A DNA stretch of 64,000 nucleotides from Parahaliea maris (GTDB lineage: Bacteria; Pseudomonadota; Gammaproteobacteria; Pseudomonadales; Halieaceae), in the NCBI RefSeq assembly GCF_008064665.1, contig NZ_VRZA01000002.1:558001-622000 (forward strand). Direction: 5' to 3'. The translations under genes and the position numbers were made by a program. The notes beneath the pieces are model-generated. The model was not told the DNA's origin. It searched no databases and saw only the letters and a list, made by a program, of their open reading frames with translations. This document shows positions 42,815 to 50,199 of the stretch, in pieces. The stretch's first letter is position 1; each line of letters begins with the position of its first letter.

Positions 42815-43944
42815 TGGCAGACCTGTCGATCGGCCTGCTGGTCAATCCGCTGGCGGGGGTTGGCGGCAGCCTGGCCCTGAAAGGCTCCGATGGTGAGGCC
42901 TTGCGCCAGCAGGTCGCCGAAGCCGGCGGCTCACGGCGCTCCACCGAACGCGCGGCACGCGCCCTGGTCATGTTGCAGCAGTCCCAGCTGCCAATTGCCT
43001 ACAGCACCTGGGGTGGCGATATGGGGGAGGGGCTGTTGCGGGAACTGGGCGTGGAGGCAACCGTGCTCGGACAGCCCGGGCACAGCCCCAGCAGCGCCGA
43101 GGACACTCGCAGGGCAGCCGCGGTGCTGGCGGCGCACTGCGACCTGCTGGTGTTTGTCGGCGGGGATGGTACCGCCCGCGATGTCTTCGACGCGGTGGGT
43201 GACCGGATGCCCGTGCTGGGGATTCCCGCCGGCGTCAAAATGCATTCCAGCGTGTTTGCGGTGTCACCGGAAGCCGCCGGTGAACTGTTGCTGCAACTGG
43301 CCCGCGGCGGCCTGGTGGGGTTGCGCCACCAGGAAGTGCGCGACATTGACGAAACGGCCTTCCGCGAGGGGCGTGTTAAGACGCGCTTCTACGGCGAGAT
43401 GATGGTCCCGGGGGAGGGGCGCTTTCTCCAGCACACCAAGGTCGGCGGGCGCGAGGACCAGGCCCTGGTGGCGGCGGATATCGCCGCCTGGCTGGCGCCC
43501 GGGTTGCAACCGGATACCCTGTACCTGCTGGGGCCGGGGTCGACCACGGCGGCAGTGCTGGAAGAACTCGGCCTGCCGGCGACGCTATTGGGGGTGGACG
43601 CGCTGCTGGACAACCAGGTAGTGGCAGCCGACGCCAGCGAACAGGCGCTGCTGGCGCTACTGGCGGAGCACCATGGCCCGGCGCATATCATTGTCACCGC
43701 GATTGGTGGCCAGGGGCATATTTTCGGCCGCGGCAACCAGCAGCTTTCCCCCGACGTGATTCGCGCGGTGGGGCTTGATCACATCACCGTGATCGCCGCC
43801 AAGTCCAAGGTGGCGGCCCTGGACGGGCGCCCGCTCCGGGTGGACACCAACGACCCTGGACTCGACGAGGCCCTGACCGGCTACCGGCCGGTTATCACCG
43901 GCTACGAAGACGAGATTCTCTACCGCGTGGCCACATCCGACTGA
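42814..43944 (+). CDS. ATP-NAD kinase family protein
   Basis: 376 residues from ATG 42814 in an ATG/TGA overlap with pdxB. The NAD-kinase fold is shown by LLVNPLAGVGG at the start, VFVGGDGTARDVFDAVGD near residue 112, and VLGIPAGVKMHSSVFA. It belongs to the COG3199-type group, larger than and distinct from NadK, whose substrate is mostly undefined. Coupling to pdxB suggests a link to NAD(P) or vitamin metabolism, which is inference. Confidence 0.8.
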   Translation: MADLSIGLLVNPLAGVGGSLALKGSDGEALRQQVAEAGGSRRSTERAARALVMLQQSQLPIAYSTWGGDMGEGLLRELGVEATVLGQPGHSPSSAEDTRRAAAVLAAHCDLLVFVGGDGTARDVFDAVGDRMPVLGIPAGVKMHSSVFAVSPEAAGELLLQLARGGLVGLRHQEVRDIDETAFREGRVKTRFYGEMMVPGEGRFLQHTKVGGREDQALVAADIAAWLAPGLQPDTLYLLGPGSTTAAVLEELGLPATLLGVDALLDNQVVAADASEQALLALLAEHHGPAHIIVTAIGGQGHIFGRGNQQLSPDVIRAVGLDHITVIAAKSKVAALDGRPLRVDTNDPGLDEALTGYRPVITGYEDEILYRVATSD

Positions 43945-44046
43945 CTGGTTGGGGCGCGGCGGGTGTATTCCGGCCCTGTAAAGCAGCGAATTGTTTCACT
44001 GTTCTATGTTATTGTCCGGGGGTCGGGATCGACGGAGCAGCGCGCG

Positions 44047-44466
44047 ATGCTAGATAAAAGCAAAAGTCAGGCGCTCGATCAGGAAGAAGCTTACTGGCGG
44101 GCGCGGCTCTCGCCACAGGAGTTTCACGTCTGCCGTGGGCAGGGCACCGAACGTGCCTTTACCGGGGAATACTGGGATTGCGATACCCCAGGCGTGTACC
44201 ACTGTCGCTGCTGCGACAAACCCCTGTTCCACTCTACCGCCAAATACGATGCCGGCTGCGGCTGGCCCAGTTTCTGCCGCCCCTGCAACCGCGACGATAT
44301 TCTGGAAATACCCGATCACAGTCACGGCATGCACCGCACCGAGGTTCAGTGCAAGGCCTGTGGCTGCCATCTGGGCCACGTCTTCAGCGATGGTCCCGCG
44401 CCCACGGGCCTGCGTTACTGCATCAACAGCGTGTCAGTACGGCTGGTGGCAGAGGTAGAAGGGTAG
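44047..44466 (+). CDS. msrB: Peptide methionine (R)-S-oxide reductase MsrB
   Basis: 139 residues from the ATG at 44047; an in-frame ATG at 43963 is less likely. Zinc cysteines are in [11 protein letters not shown] and [14 protein letters not shown], the substrate region is GCGWPSFC, and the catalytic cysteine is in [10 protein letters not shown]. It reduces methionine-R-sulfoxide in proteins. Upstream, 43945-44046 contains nothing further I can name. Confidence 0.95.
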   Translation: MLDKSKSQALDQEEAYWRARLSPQEFHVCRGQGTERAFTGEYWDCDTPGVYHCRCCDKPLFHSTAKYDAGCGWPSFCRPCNRDDILEIPDHSHGMHRTEVQCKACGCHLGHVFSDGPAPTGLRYCINSVSVRLVAEVEG

Positions 44467-44481
44467 GTTTTCTATAAGGGA

Positions 44482-44667
44482 GAAGAAATTGGAGCGGGCA
44501 ACGGCTGGGGCGCCCAGCCTGGGATCGCATCCGATTTCGAACCATCGAAACCTTCAATGCGTGCACGGAGATATGAGTAAGGAATAAATTGGAGCGGGAA
44601 ACGGCTGGGATCGCATCCGATTTCGAACCATCGAAACCTTCAATGCTTGCACGGAGATATGAGTAAG
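44482..44667. repeat. Tandem repeats carrying tRNA-Gly 3' ends
   Basis: Copy 1 (44482-44581, 100 nt) and copy 2 (44582-44667, 86 nt) are nearly identical except for a 14-base insertion in copy 1. Each begins GAATAAATTGGAGCGGG or GAAGAAATTGGAGCGGG, where TGGAGCGGG is the complement of the CCA-ending acceptor arm of the adjacent tRNA-Gly. A third copy of the opening (44668 on) runs into the intact tRNA. Each unit also holds the small hairpin TTTCGA/TCGAAA. Confidence 0.8.
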
Positions 44668-44675
44668 GAAGAAAT

Positions 44676-44751
44676 TGGAGCGGGAAACCGGGTTCGAACC
44701 GGCGACCTCAACCTTGGCAAGGTTGCGCTCTACCAACTGAGCTATTCCCGC
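44676..44751 (-). tRNA. tRNA-Gly (anticodon GCC)
   Basis: A 76-nt cloverleaf on the minus strand. It starts GCGGGAATAGCTCAGTTGG, has the anticodon stem CAACC/GGTTG with loop TTGCCAA (GCC) and T arm GCCGG-TTCGAAC-CCGGT, and ends TCCCGCTCCA with CCA encoded. Confidence 0.96.
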
Positions 44752-44811
44752 ACACATACGCGTTTATACCGTCGTCACGGTCGCCGGAACCGGCGAGACT
44801 GGGCGTCCCCC

Positions 44812-44856
44812 CACAACCTTGGCAAGGTTGCGCTCTACCAACTGAGCTATTCCCGC
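44812..44856 (-). pseudogene. Truncated tRNA-Gly (5' half)
   Basis: The 5' half of tRNA-Gly, through the anticodon stem (GCGGGAATAGCTCAGTTGG to the GGTTG arm), is repeated exactly. After that the sequence diverges and no matching acceptor 3' strand follows. It lies between the intact tRNA-Gly and tRNA-Glu and would be co-transcribed with them. Confidence 0.8.
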
Positions 44857-44876
44857 ACCTGAAGTGCTCGATTGAG

Positions 44877-44952
44877 TGGCGTCCCCTAGGGGGTTCGAAC
44901 CCCTGTTACCGCCGTGAAAGGGCAGTGTCCTAGGCCACTAGACGAAGGGGAC
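44877..44952 (-). tRNA. tRNA-Glu (anticodon TTC), second copy
   Basis: 76 nt on the minus strand with the same acceptor and T arms as the copy at 7439-7514. The anticodon stem is CTGCC/GGCGG (one T-G pair) and the D loop differs slightly. CCA is encoded. It is the first gene of the tRNA-Glu/tRNA-Gly transcript. Confidence 0.96.
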
Positions 44953-44978
44953 GCATCGGTCTCAATCAAGAGGCGCGC

Positions 44979-45007
44979 ATTGTAGGTAGCACCGCCTCCT
45001 TCGTCAA
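44979..45007 (-). promoter_or_regulatory. Probable sigma70 promoter of the tRNA-Glu/Gly operon
   Basis: On the minus strand TTGACG (complement of 45002-45007) and TACAAT (complement of 44979-44984) are 17 bases apart, followed by a GCGCGCC discriminator typical of tRNA promoters. Confidence 0.65.
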
Positions 45008-45036
45008 GCCCGAAATCCCAATTTACGCATGATTTT

Positions 45037-45420
45037 TTACTGGCCTTTCAGTAGCTTGGCCCGGGCCGCGGCGAGGTCGATGATCTCGCCCCGGGAGGCC
45101 GCGGCGGCCCGCTCCTCGTCCACCCGCTGGAAGGCTTCCAGTTCCTCGTCGGTGAGGTAGTGGAGGCATTCGCCGCCCAGGAACCACAGCAGTTCGCGCG
45201 GTACGGTGGGGGCGAATTCCGGGAAGCTGGTGAACAGGCGGGCCACCAGGCCCGGGCCTTCCGCATACAGTGAATCACTGTCGCCGCCGGCTTCCTGACA
45301 GGCGCTCGCCAGCTGCTTCAGCGGGTCGCCTTCTTCCAGGGCGGCGCAGCGTTGGACGAAGGTATCGGCAAAGCTGCCCCAGGTAGCCAGGCAGTGTTGC
45401 AGGTACTGTTGATCATTCAT
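45037..45420 (-). CDS. PA2817-family-like hypothetical protein
   Basis: 127 residues from the ATG at 45420. Soluble and acidic, with the central segment TVPRELLWFLGGECLHYLTD that I associate with the Pseudomonas PA2817 family. In Pseudomonas that gene also lies near a two-gene ABC exporter (PA2811-PA2812), as here. Function unknown. It is divergent from the ABC ATPase gene. Confidence 0.65.
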   Translation of the reverse strand: MNDQQYLQHCLATWGSFADTFVQRCAALEEGDPLKQLASACQEAGGDSDSLYAEGPGLVARLFTSFPEFAPTVPRELLWFLGGECLHYLTDEELEAFQRVDEERAAAASRGEIIDLAAARAKLLKGQ

Positions 45421-45446
45421 GCAGAGGCGTTCCGTAGTTTTCGGCA

Positions 45447-45475
45447 TTCGTTAACAGGGGGATTGCGGGTACAAT
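45447..45475 (+). promoter_or_regulatory. Possible promoter of the ABC exporter operon
   Basis: TTCGTT and TACAAT are separated by 17 bases, about 38 bases before the ATPase ATG. The -35 box is weak. Confidence 0.4.
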
Positions 45476-45512
45476 GTCGCGCTTCGTTTCCCGCAGGCAG
45501 TCGCGAGGTTCC

Positions 45513-46430
45513 ATGATACCAGCCCTGACCATCGAAAATCTCAGCAAGTCCTACGACAACGGTTTCCAGGCCCTTAAAGGCATCAGCCTGTCAGTGCAGC
45601 AGGGTGATTTTTTTGCCCTGCTCGGGCCCAACGGCGCCGGCAAATCCACCACCATCGGGATCATCTGTTCACTGGTCAGCAAGTCCGGCGGCAAGGTGGT
45701 GGTGCACGGCGTGGATATCGACGAGGATTTTCCCGCCGCCAAGAAGTTCATTGGCATCGTGCCCCAGGAATTCAACTTCAACGTGTTCGAGAAGGTGGAG
45801 GATATCGTCATCAACCAGGCCGGGTACTATGGCCTGCCGGCGGATATCGCTCGCGAGCGCACGGAAAAGTACCTCAAGGAACTGGGCCTGTGGGACAAGC
45901 GGGACGTGGCCTCGCGGATGCTGTCCGGCGGCATGAAGCGACGCCTGATGATTGCCCGGGCCCTGGTGCACGAACCCCGCCTGCTGATTCTCGATGAGCC
46001 CACCGCCGGGGTGGATATCGAAATGCGCCGCTCCATGTGGGACTTCCTGCGCAAGATCAACGCCGCCGGCACCACCATTATCCTCACCACGCACTACCTG
46101 GAAGAGGCCGAGGCCCTGTGTCGCAACATTGCCATCATCAACCACGGCAACATTGTCGAGAACAGCTCGGTGCGCGACCTGGTGCGCCGACTGCACCGGG
46201 AAGTGTTCATACTCGACTGCGTGGATGAGCTACCCGAGTCTTTCTCGGTGGACGGCTTTGTCACCCGGCGCATGGACGAACACTGCCTGGAGGTGGAAGT
46301 GGAGAAGGGACAGCACATCAATGACGTGTTTGCGCAACTGGACCGTGCCGGTGTGCAGGTGAGCAGCATGCGCAATCGCGCCAATCGCCTGGAAGAGATG
46401 TTTGTGAACCTGGTGGAGGGCGCCGCATGA
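45513..46430 (+). CDS. ABC transporter ATP-binding protein (YadG-like)
   Basis: 305 residues from ATG 45513, preceded by GAGG. Walker A is GPNGAGKSTT, the signature is LSGGMKRRLMIARAL, Walker B is LLILDEPTAGVD, and the H-loop is TTHYLEEAEALC. It resembles the ATPases of two-component ABC-2 exporters such as YadGH. The stop overlaps the start of the permease gene (ATGA). Cargo is unknown. Confidence 0.9.
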   Translation: MIPALTIENLSKSYDNGFQALKGISLSVQQGDFFALLGPNGAGKSTTIGIICSLVSKSGGKVVVHGVDIDEDFPAAKKFIGIVPQEFNFNVFEKVEDIVINQAGYYGLPADIARERTEKYLKELGLWDKRDVASRMLSGGMKRRLMIARALVHEPRLLILDEPTAGVDIEMRRSMWDFLRKINAAGTTIILTTHYLEEAEALCRNIAIINHGNIVENSSVRDLVRRLHREVFILDCVDELPESFSVDGFVTRRMDEHCLEVEVEKGQHINDVFAQLDRAGVQVSSMRNRANRLEEMFVNLVEGAA

Positions 46431-47200
46431 GCCCCCGCGAGCAGTACGTCGCCTTCATGACCATCCTGCGCAAGGAAATCCGGCGCTACACCCGTATCTG
46501 GACCCAGACCCTGCTGCCTTCGGCGATCACCATGTCGCTGTACTTTGTGATTTTCGGCTCCCTGATCGGGTCGCGCATCGGTGACATGGGTGGCTTCACC
46601 TACATGCAGTTCGTGGTGCCCGGCCTGATCATGATGGCCATTGTGACCAACTCCTACTCCAACGTGGTGTCCTCCTTCTTTGGCTCCAAGTTCAATCACA
46701 GTGTGGAGGAACTGCTGGTCTCACCGACACCCAACTACGTCATTCTCATGGGCTATGTCATAGGCGGTGTCACCCGCGGCCTGCTGGTGGCGGTGATTGT
46801 GACCATCGTGTCCCTGTTCTTCACCCACCTGCAGATACACAGCTGGTTCGTGGTGGTGGCCATCGTGCTGATGACGTCCATCCTGTTTGCCCTGGCGGGG
46901 TTCATCAACGCGGTGTTCGCCAATAATTTCGACGACATTTCCATCGTACCGACCTTCGTGCTGACACCGCTGATCTACCTGGGTGGCGTGTTCTACTCGA
47001 TGGACCTGCTGCCGGACTTCTGGGCCGGCGTGTCCAAACTGAATCCGCTGGTGTACGTGGTTAACGCCTTCCGTTATGGCGTGCTCGGCGTGTCGGACGT
47101 GAGCCTGCCCTTTGCCTTCGGCATGATCAGCCTGTTCACCCTGGCGGCGTTCTTCTATAGCATGCACCTGCTCAACTCGGGCAAGCGCCTGCGGCAGTAA
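46427..47200 (+). CDS. ABC-2 type transporter permease (YadH-like)
   Basis: 257 residues with about six membrane helices. The YadH-type segments FGSLIGSRIGDMGGFTYMQF, VVPGLIMMAIVTNSYSNV and the late motif PLIYLGGVFYSMDLLP are clear. It pairs with the preceding ATPase to form an exporter of unknown substrate. queF follows after only 3 bases, so the operon may extend into it. Confidence 0.9.
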   Translation: MSPREQYVAFMTILRKEIRRYTRIWTQTLLPSAITMSLYFVIFGSLIGSRIGDMGGFTYMQFVVPGLIMMAIVTNSYSNVVSSFFGSKFNHSVEELLVSPTPNYVILMGYVIGGVTRGLLVAVIVTIVSLFFTHLQIHSWFVVVAIVLMTSILFALAGFINAVFANNFDDISIVPTFVLTPLIYLGGVFYSMDLLPDFWAGVSKLNPLVYVVNAFRYGVLGVSDVSLPFAFGMISLFTLAAFFYSMHLLNSGKRLRQ

Positions 47201-47203
47201 GCG

Positions 47204-48022
47204 ATGGCAGATATCGACGACAAGGGCCTGTTACTAGGCCGGCAGGTGCCGGTCAGCGAGCAGTATGCCCCGGAATTGCTGTACCCGATTCCTCGCTGCC
47301 TGGCACGGGACAACCTGGGTATTGATGGTGGGGCGCTGCCCTTCAGAGGGGTGGATCTCTGGCACGCCTACGAACTGTCCTGGCTGGATGAGACGGGGCG
47401 GCCCGTATCGCGGGTGGGGCGCTTTACCATTCCCGCAACCAGCGCCAATCTGGTGGAGTCCAAATCCTTCAAGCTCTACCTCAACTCCCTGAACCAGGAG
47501 CGCCTGGGGGATGATGCGACCGCCTGCCAGCGGATATGTGCCGATATCTCTGCCGCGGCCGGCGCCGAGGTCAGCCTGGAGCTGTTCGCCCCGGATGACC
47601 CTGCCCTGGCCGGCAAGGCACTCCCTGGTGCTTGCCTTGATGACCAGCCGGCGACCTGGCGCGGTGGGGAGCCCGACTTGCAACAGCTGGTACCCGTGGC
47701 GGGGCAGGGCATGGAAGTCCACACCCACCTGCTGCGCTCCCTGTGCCCGGTGACCGGCCAGCCCGACTGGGCCAGTGTCTGGATCTGCACGGAGGGAGGG
47801 AGCGTGGAACCGCTCGGCCTGCTGGAGTACCTGTTGGCCTACCGCAATCACCAGGAGTTCCACGAGCAGTGCGTAGAGCGAATATTCCGCGACCTGCAGG
47901 CCGCCTGTAAGCCTTCCGGATTGCACATTCAGGCCTTCTATACCCGCCGCGGAGGCCTCGACATCACGCCGTTCCGCACCACAGGAAAGCGGTCCCCGTT
48001 GCCGCGGATGAACCGGCAGTAA
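47204..48022 (+). CDS. queF: NADPH-dependent 7-cyano-7-deazaguanine reductase QueF
   Basis: 272 residues, the long two-domain form. The NADPH/substrate motif is VESKSFKLYLNSLNQ (Glu85), and the catalytic cysteine is Cys181 in LRSLCPVTGQPDWASV. It reduces preQ0 to preQ1 for queuosine in tRNA. No preQ1 riboswitch is visible; the gene follows the ABC permease within 3 bases. Confidence 0.96.
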   Translation: MADIDDKGLLLGRQVPVSEQYAPELLYPIPRCLARDNLGIDGGALPFRGVDLWHAYELSWLDETGRPVSRVGRFTIPATSANLVESKSFKLYLNSLNQERLGDDATACQRICADISAAAGAEVSLELFAPDDPALAGKALPGACLDDQPATWRGGEPDLQQLVPVAGQGMEVHTHLLRSLCPVTGQPDWASVWICTEGGSVEPLGLLEYLLAYRNHQEFHEQCVERIFRDLQAACKPSGLHIQAFYTRRGGLDITPFRTTGKRSPLPRMNRQ

Positions 48023-48050
48023 CGCCAAAGCAAATTCATTGCCAGCGGGA

Positions 48051-48079
48051 CTGGAAATCACCTAATCCTGTGGTATGAT
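48051..48079 (+). promoter_or_regulatory. Probable promoter of tRNA-Ser
   Basis: CTGGAA and TATGAT are 17 bases apart, followed by a GCGCGCC discriminator; the tRNA begins 58 bases beyond. Confidence 0.55.
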
Positions 48080-48137
48080 GCGCGCCCTCTGCTGCGGTGA
48101 ACGGAGCGGGGCGGCCTGCAAAGGGTCGACAATTTAC

Positions 48138-48225
48138 GGTGAGGTGGCCGAGTGGTCGAAGGCGCACGCCTGGAAAGTGTGTAACGGGAAACCGTTCGAG
48201 AGTTCGAATCTCTCCCTCACCGCCA
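48138..48225 (+). tRNA. tRNA-Ser (anticodon GGA)
   Basis: 88 nt with a long variable arm, as expected for tRNA-Ser. Acceptor GGTGAGG pairs with CCTCACC, the anticodon loop is CTGGAAA (GGA), the T loop is GTTCGAATC, and CCA is encoded. Confidence 0.96.
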
Positions 48226-48235
48226 TATATGCAAG

Positions 48236-48261
48236 AGGGGTCCCATCGGGGCCCCTTTTTT
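48236..48261 (+). terminator. Rho-independent terminator after tRNA-Ser
   Basis: A 9-bp stem AGGGGTCCC / GGGGCCCCT (one T-G pair) with a 3-nt loop and a run of six T, 10 bases after the tRNA. Confidence 0.85.
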
Positions 48262-48271
48262 GTATTGATCA

Positions 48272-48760
48272 TCACGTCCCCATCAGTCGGTGCTCGTGGG
48301 GCCATTCACCCGCAACGCCGGATGCCACTGCCTCGAACAGGCCCTGCTCGCGAAGGGTTCGCTTGAATCGCTTCATCACCGGGCGCGAGATCATTGTTTC
48401 CGCCAGCAGACGGGTCTCGTAAACAGCGATGCGGATTGCCTCGCTGACGGCTTCATCCTTGTTGTCCTGTAGATGTTGCGAGGCCTGGTCAATGACGTCA
48501 TGGATATCGGCGTCCAGCAATAGCGTCGGCTGCAATCTGGTGGCCTCGTACAGTAACACCATGACTACCTTGTCGAGCGCAGTCATCTTGCATTTGCCGT
48601 CGAGTATCTTGAGTTTTACCGCGATGATGCAGTCGTAGTGAACGGGCTCGAGCACCGCCGTGGCAAGCCAGCGGGTCACGGTGTCGAGGGGATCACTGCG
48701 ATACTCCAGCGGGCTGAGCGGTTGTGTAGAGGGCTTTTCTGTCGCCAGTTCGTTGCTCAT
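48272..48760 (-). CDS. Hypothetical protein
   Basis: 162 residues from ATG 48760 (GTG at 48766 possible). The protein is mostly helical and charged, with no signal peptide or membrane helix. A central part, KMTALDKVVMVLLYEATRLQ, looks like a helix pair. I do not recognise the family. It has no clear ribosome site and lies in a stretch with other unassigned genes, but base composition is similar to its neighbours. Confidence 0.55.
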   Translation of the reverse strand: MSNELATEKPSTQPLSPLEYRSDPLDTVTRWLATAVLEPVHYDCIIAVKLKILDGKCKMTALDKVVMVLLYEATRLQPTLLLDADIHDVIDQASQHLQDNKDEAVSEAIRIAVYETRLLAETMISRPVMKRFKRTLREQGLFEAVASGVAGEWPHEHRLMGT

Positions 48761-48803
48761 GGTCACTGCGCTCGCGCTCCCTGAATGTTCCCTTCGCTGG
48801 CGA

Positions 48804-49487
48804 TTACACGGCTCCCCAGGCCATGCGTTTCTCTTGGGTGGTATCCATGAGTAACTGGTCCATCGATTTCAGTGGCCCCCTGGCATTGTAGGACTGGAAT
48901 TCCCTGAAAACGATGGTGAGTTTGTCGGCCGGGGCATACCCTTTGAAATCGCTTTTCTCGAGAGCCAGTGCGTCGATCGCTTCATTCCATGGGACGCCCT
49001 GTACCAGCGGGATGATGGTCGCCTCGACGCTGCCGACCTGGATCCTGGCGCTCTCTCGCGCATTGACTGCGAACAGCATGATCACGATGTCGTCGGCGAA
49101 ATCGGCCTGAAAGCGCGCGAGCAGCTTCGGGAACAGGTCGACTTCGTCGAGGCTGCCGATCAGCATCCGGATTTTGTCGTTCGCGAGAATTACGCTCCCC
49201 CGCAGGGTGTCTTCGGGCGGGTTGGGGTGCCCCTTGTCGTCGAGGCCTCCATCCGTAATGACGAGATCACCTCGGTAGGCCTGGTACTGGCCATCTCCGG
49301 TGGGGGCAAAAAAATTGGTGTTGAAAAACCGGTGGTCGTCCTGGTAGCTGTCGAGTATCACGATCGGGTCTCCGCCTGGGGAAGTGAGAATGCCGTGACC
49401 TGTCCATACTCCAGACAGCCTCCGGCAGAGAGGTATGGGCAAGTAACGTGCCGTTTCTGGAAGTGAGAGTTTCCTGCATTCAATCAA
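48804..49487 (-). CDS. Hypothetical protein, 5' end uncertain, possibly truncated
   Basis: The frame is open from 49793 to 48804. The part after about 49490 reads like a real soluble protein (LSGVWTGHGILTSPGG, YRGDLVITDGGLDDKGH, ANDKIRMLIGSLDEVDLF, DIVIMLFAVNARESARIQVG). The first 100 residues look non-coding and cross a run of 20-bp repeats. No in-frame ATG exists between 49793 and a point deep in the protein, so a TTG at 49487 is given as a placeholder. The gene may have lost its start to an insertion. Family not recognised. Confidence 0.45.
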   Translation of the reverse strand: MIECRKLSLPETARYLPIPLCRRLSGVWTGHGILTSPGGDPIVILDSYQDDHRFFNTNFFAPTGDGQYQAYRGDLVITDGGLDDKGHPNPPEDTLRGSVILANDKIRMLIGSLDEVDLFPKLLARFQADFADDIVIMLFAVNARESARIQVGSVEATIIPLVQGVPWNEAIDALALEKSDFKGYAPADKLTIVFREFQSYNARGPLKSMDQLLMDTTQEKRMAWGAV

Positions 49488-49655
49488 GTACTTGGAAAAC
49501 CATGCAGTGGTTCTCTCGCTGCCGCTGTCGCAAACCCGACAGCGTTCCTGCTGCGGCAGCCGTTGAATTGTCTGAAACCTGACGAAGCAGGCCGAACGGC
49601 AGGTTAAAATACGGGAAAACTGAACCGGGATGGCGCCAGGCCGTCGATTCGCAAT

Positions 49656-49735
49656 TGGTCCGGTTTTTGCTGAACTGGTCTGGTTACCGCTGAATTGGTG
49701 TGCTTGTTGCCGATTGTGACCCGTTTCTGTCGAGC
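49656..49735. repeat. Four degenerate 20-bp direct repeats (probable insertion-sequence end)
   Basis: Consecutive 20-base units start at 49656, 49676, 49696 and 49716. Units 1 and 2 match at 15 of 20 positions, units 2 and 3 at 13, and units 1 and 4 at 12. All share TGGT-like starts and a GCTGAA-like end. Phased repeats of this size are found at the ends of IS21-type elements as transposase sites. No transposase remains nearby. Confidence 0.5.
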
Positions 49736-49784
49736 GTGGTACAGGTACTCGGCGGCAGATGATCTCAATCAACGGAGTGAGTGT

Positions 49785-50192
49785 ATGCGCCATGCCCCCT
49801 ACCAGAAGGAAGTCGAGTCAGCTGCAGCGATGTCCGAGGCTGCCAGGCTGGAATATTTTCTTACCCGGGTGTTCGAAGCAGAGGAAGTCTGGGGCCTGGA
49901 TGACGGCTGTGAGTGGATAGTGGAGGAGCGCGACGGTCAGCAGCTGATGCCGCTCTGGCCCTACGAACAGTTTGCGCAAGCCGCAGCACAATTCGGCTGG
50001 AAGGACTGTCTGCCGGCAGCCGAATCGCTGGAAGACTTCCTCTACAATACCCTGCCGGGTTTGATTGCAGAGGATTACATGCTGAATATCATGGCGACCC
50101 CGGGCGTCGACGGATGCTTTGTTTCTCCTCAAAGGTTGTACGCAATCCTTGAGGGCATGATCGAGGCGGGAGAATACAAACTCGACGCCTGA
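49785..50192 (+). CDS. DUF2750 family protein
   Basis: 135 residues from ATG 49785, with GGAG 8 bases upstream. It matches the DUF2750 pattern: FLTRVFEAEEVWGLDDG, MPLWPYEQFAQAAA, SLEDFLYNTLPGL and VSPQRLYAILEGM. A small cytoplasmic protein of unknown function. It converges on the diguanylate cyclase gene with an 8-base gap. Confidence 0.75.
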   Translation: MRHAPYQKEVESAAAMSEAARLEYFLTRVFEAEEVWGLDDGCEWIVEERDGQQLMPLWPYEQFAQAAAQFGWKDCLPAAESLEDFLYNTLPGLIAEDYMLNIMATPGVDGCFVSPQRLYAILEGMIEAGEYKLDA

Positions 50193-50199
50193 CCTGAAA

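Noticed and set aside
44482-44667. CRISPR-like direct repeats
   Set aside because: Only two full tandem units of 86-100 bases with no spacers exist, and each contains a tRNA 3' end. There is no cas gene.
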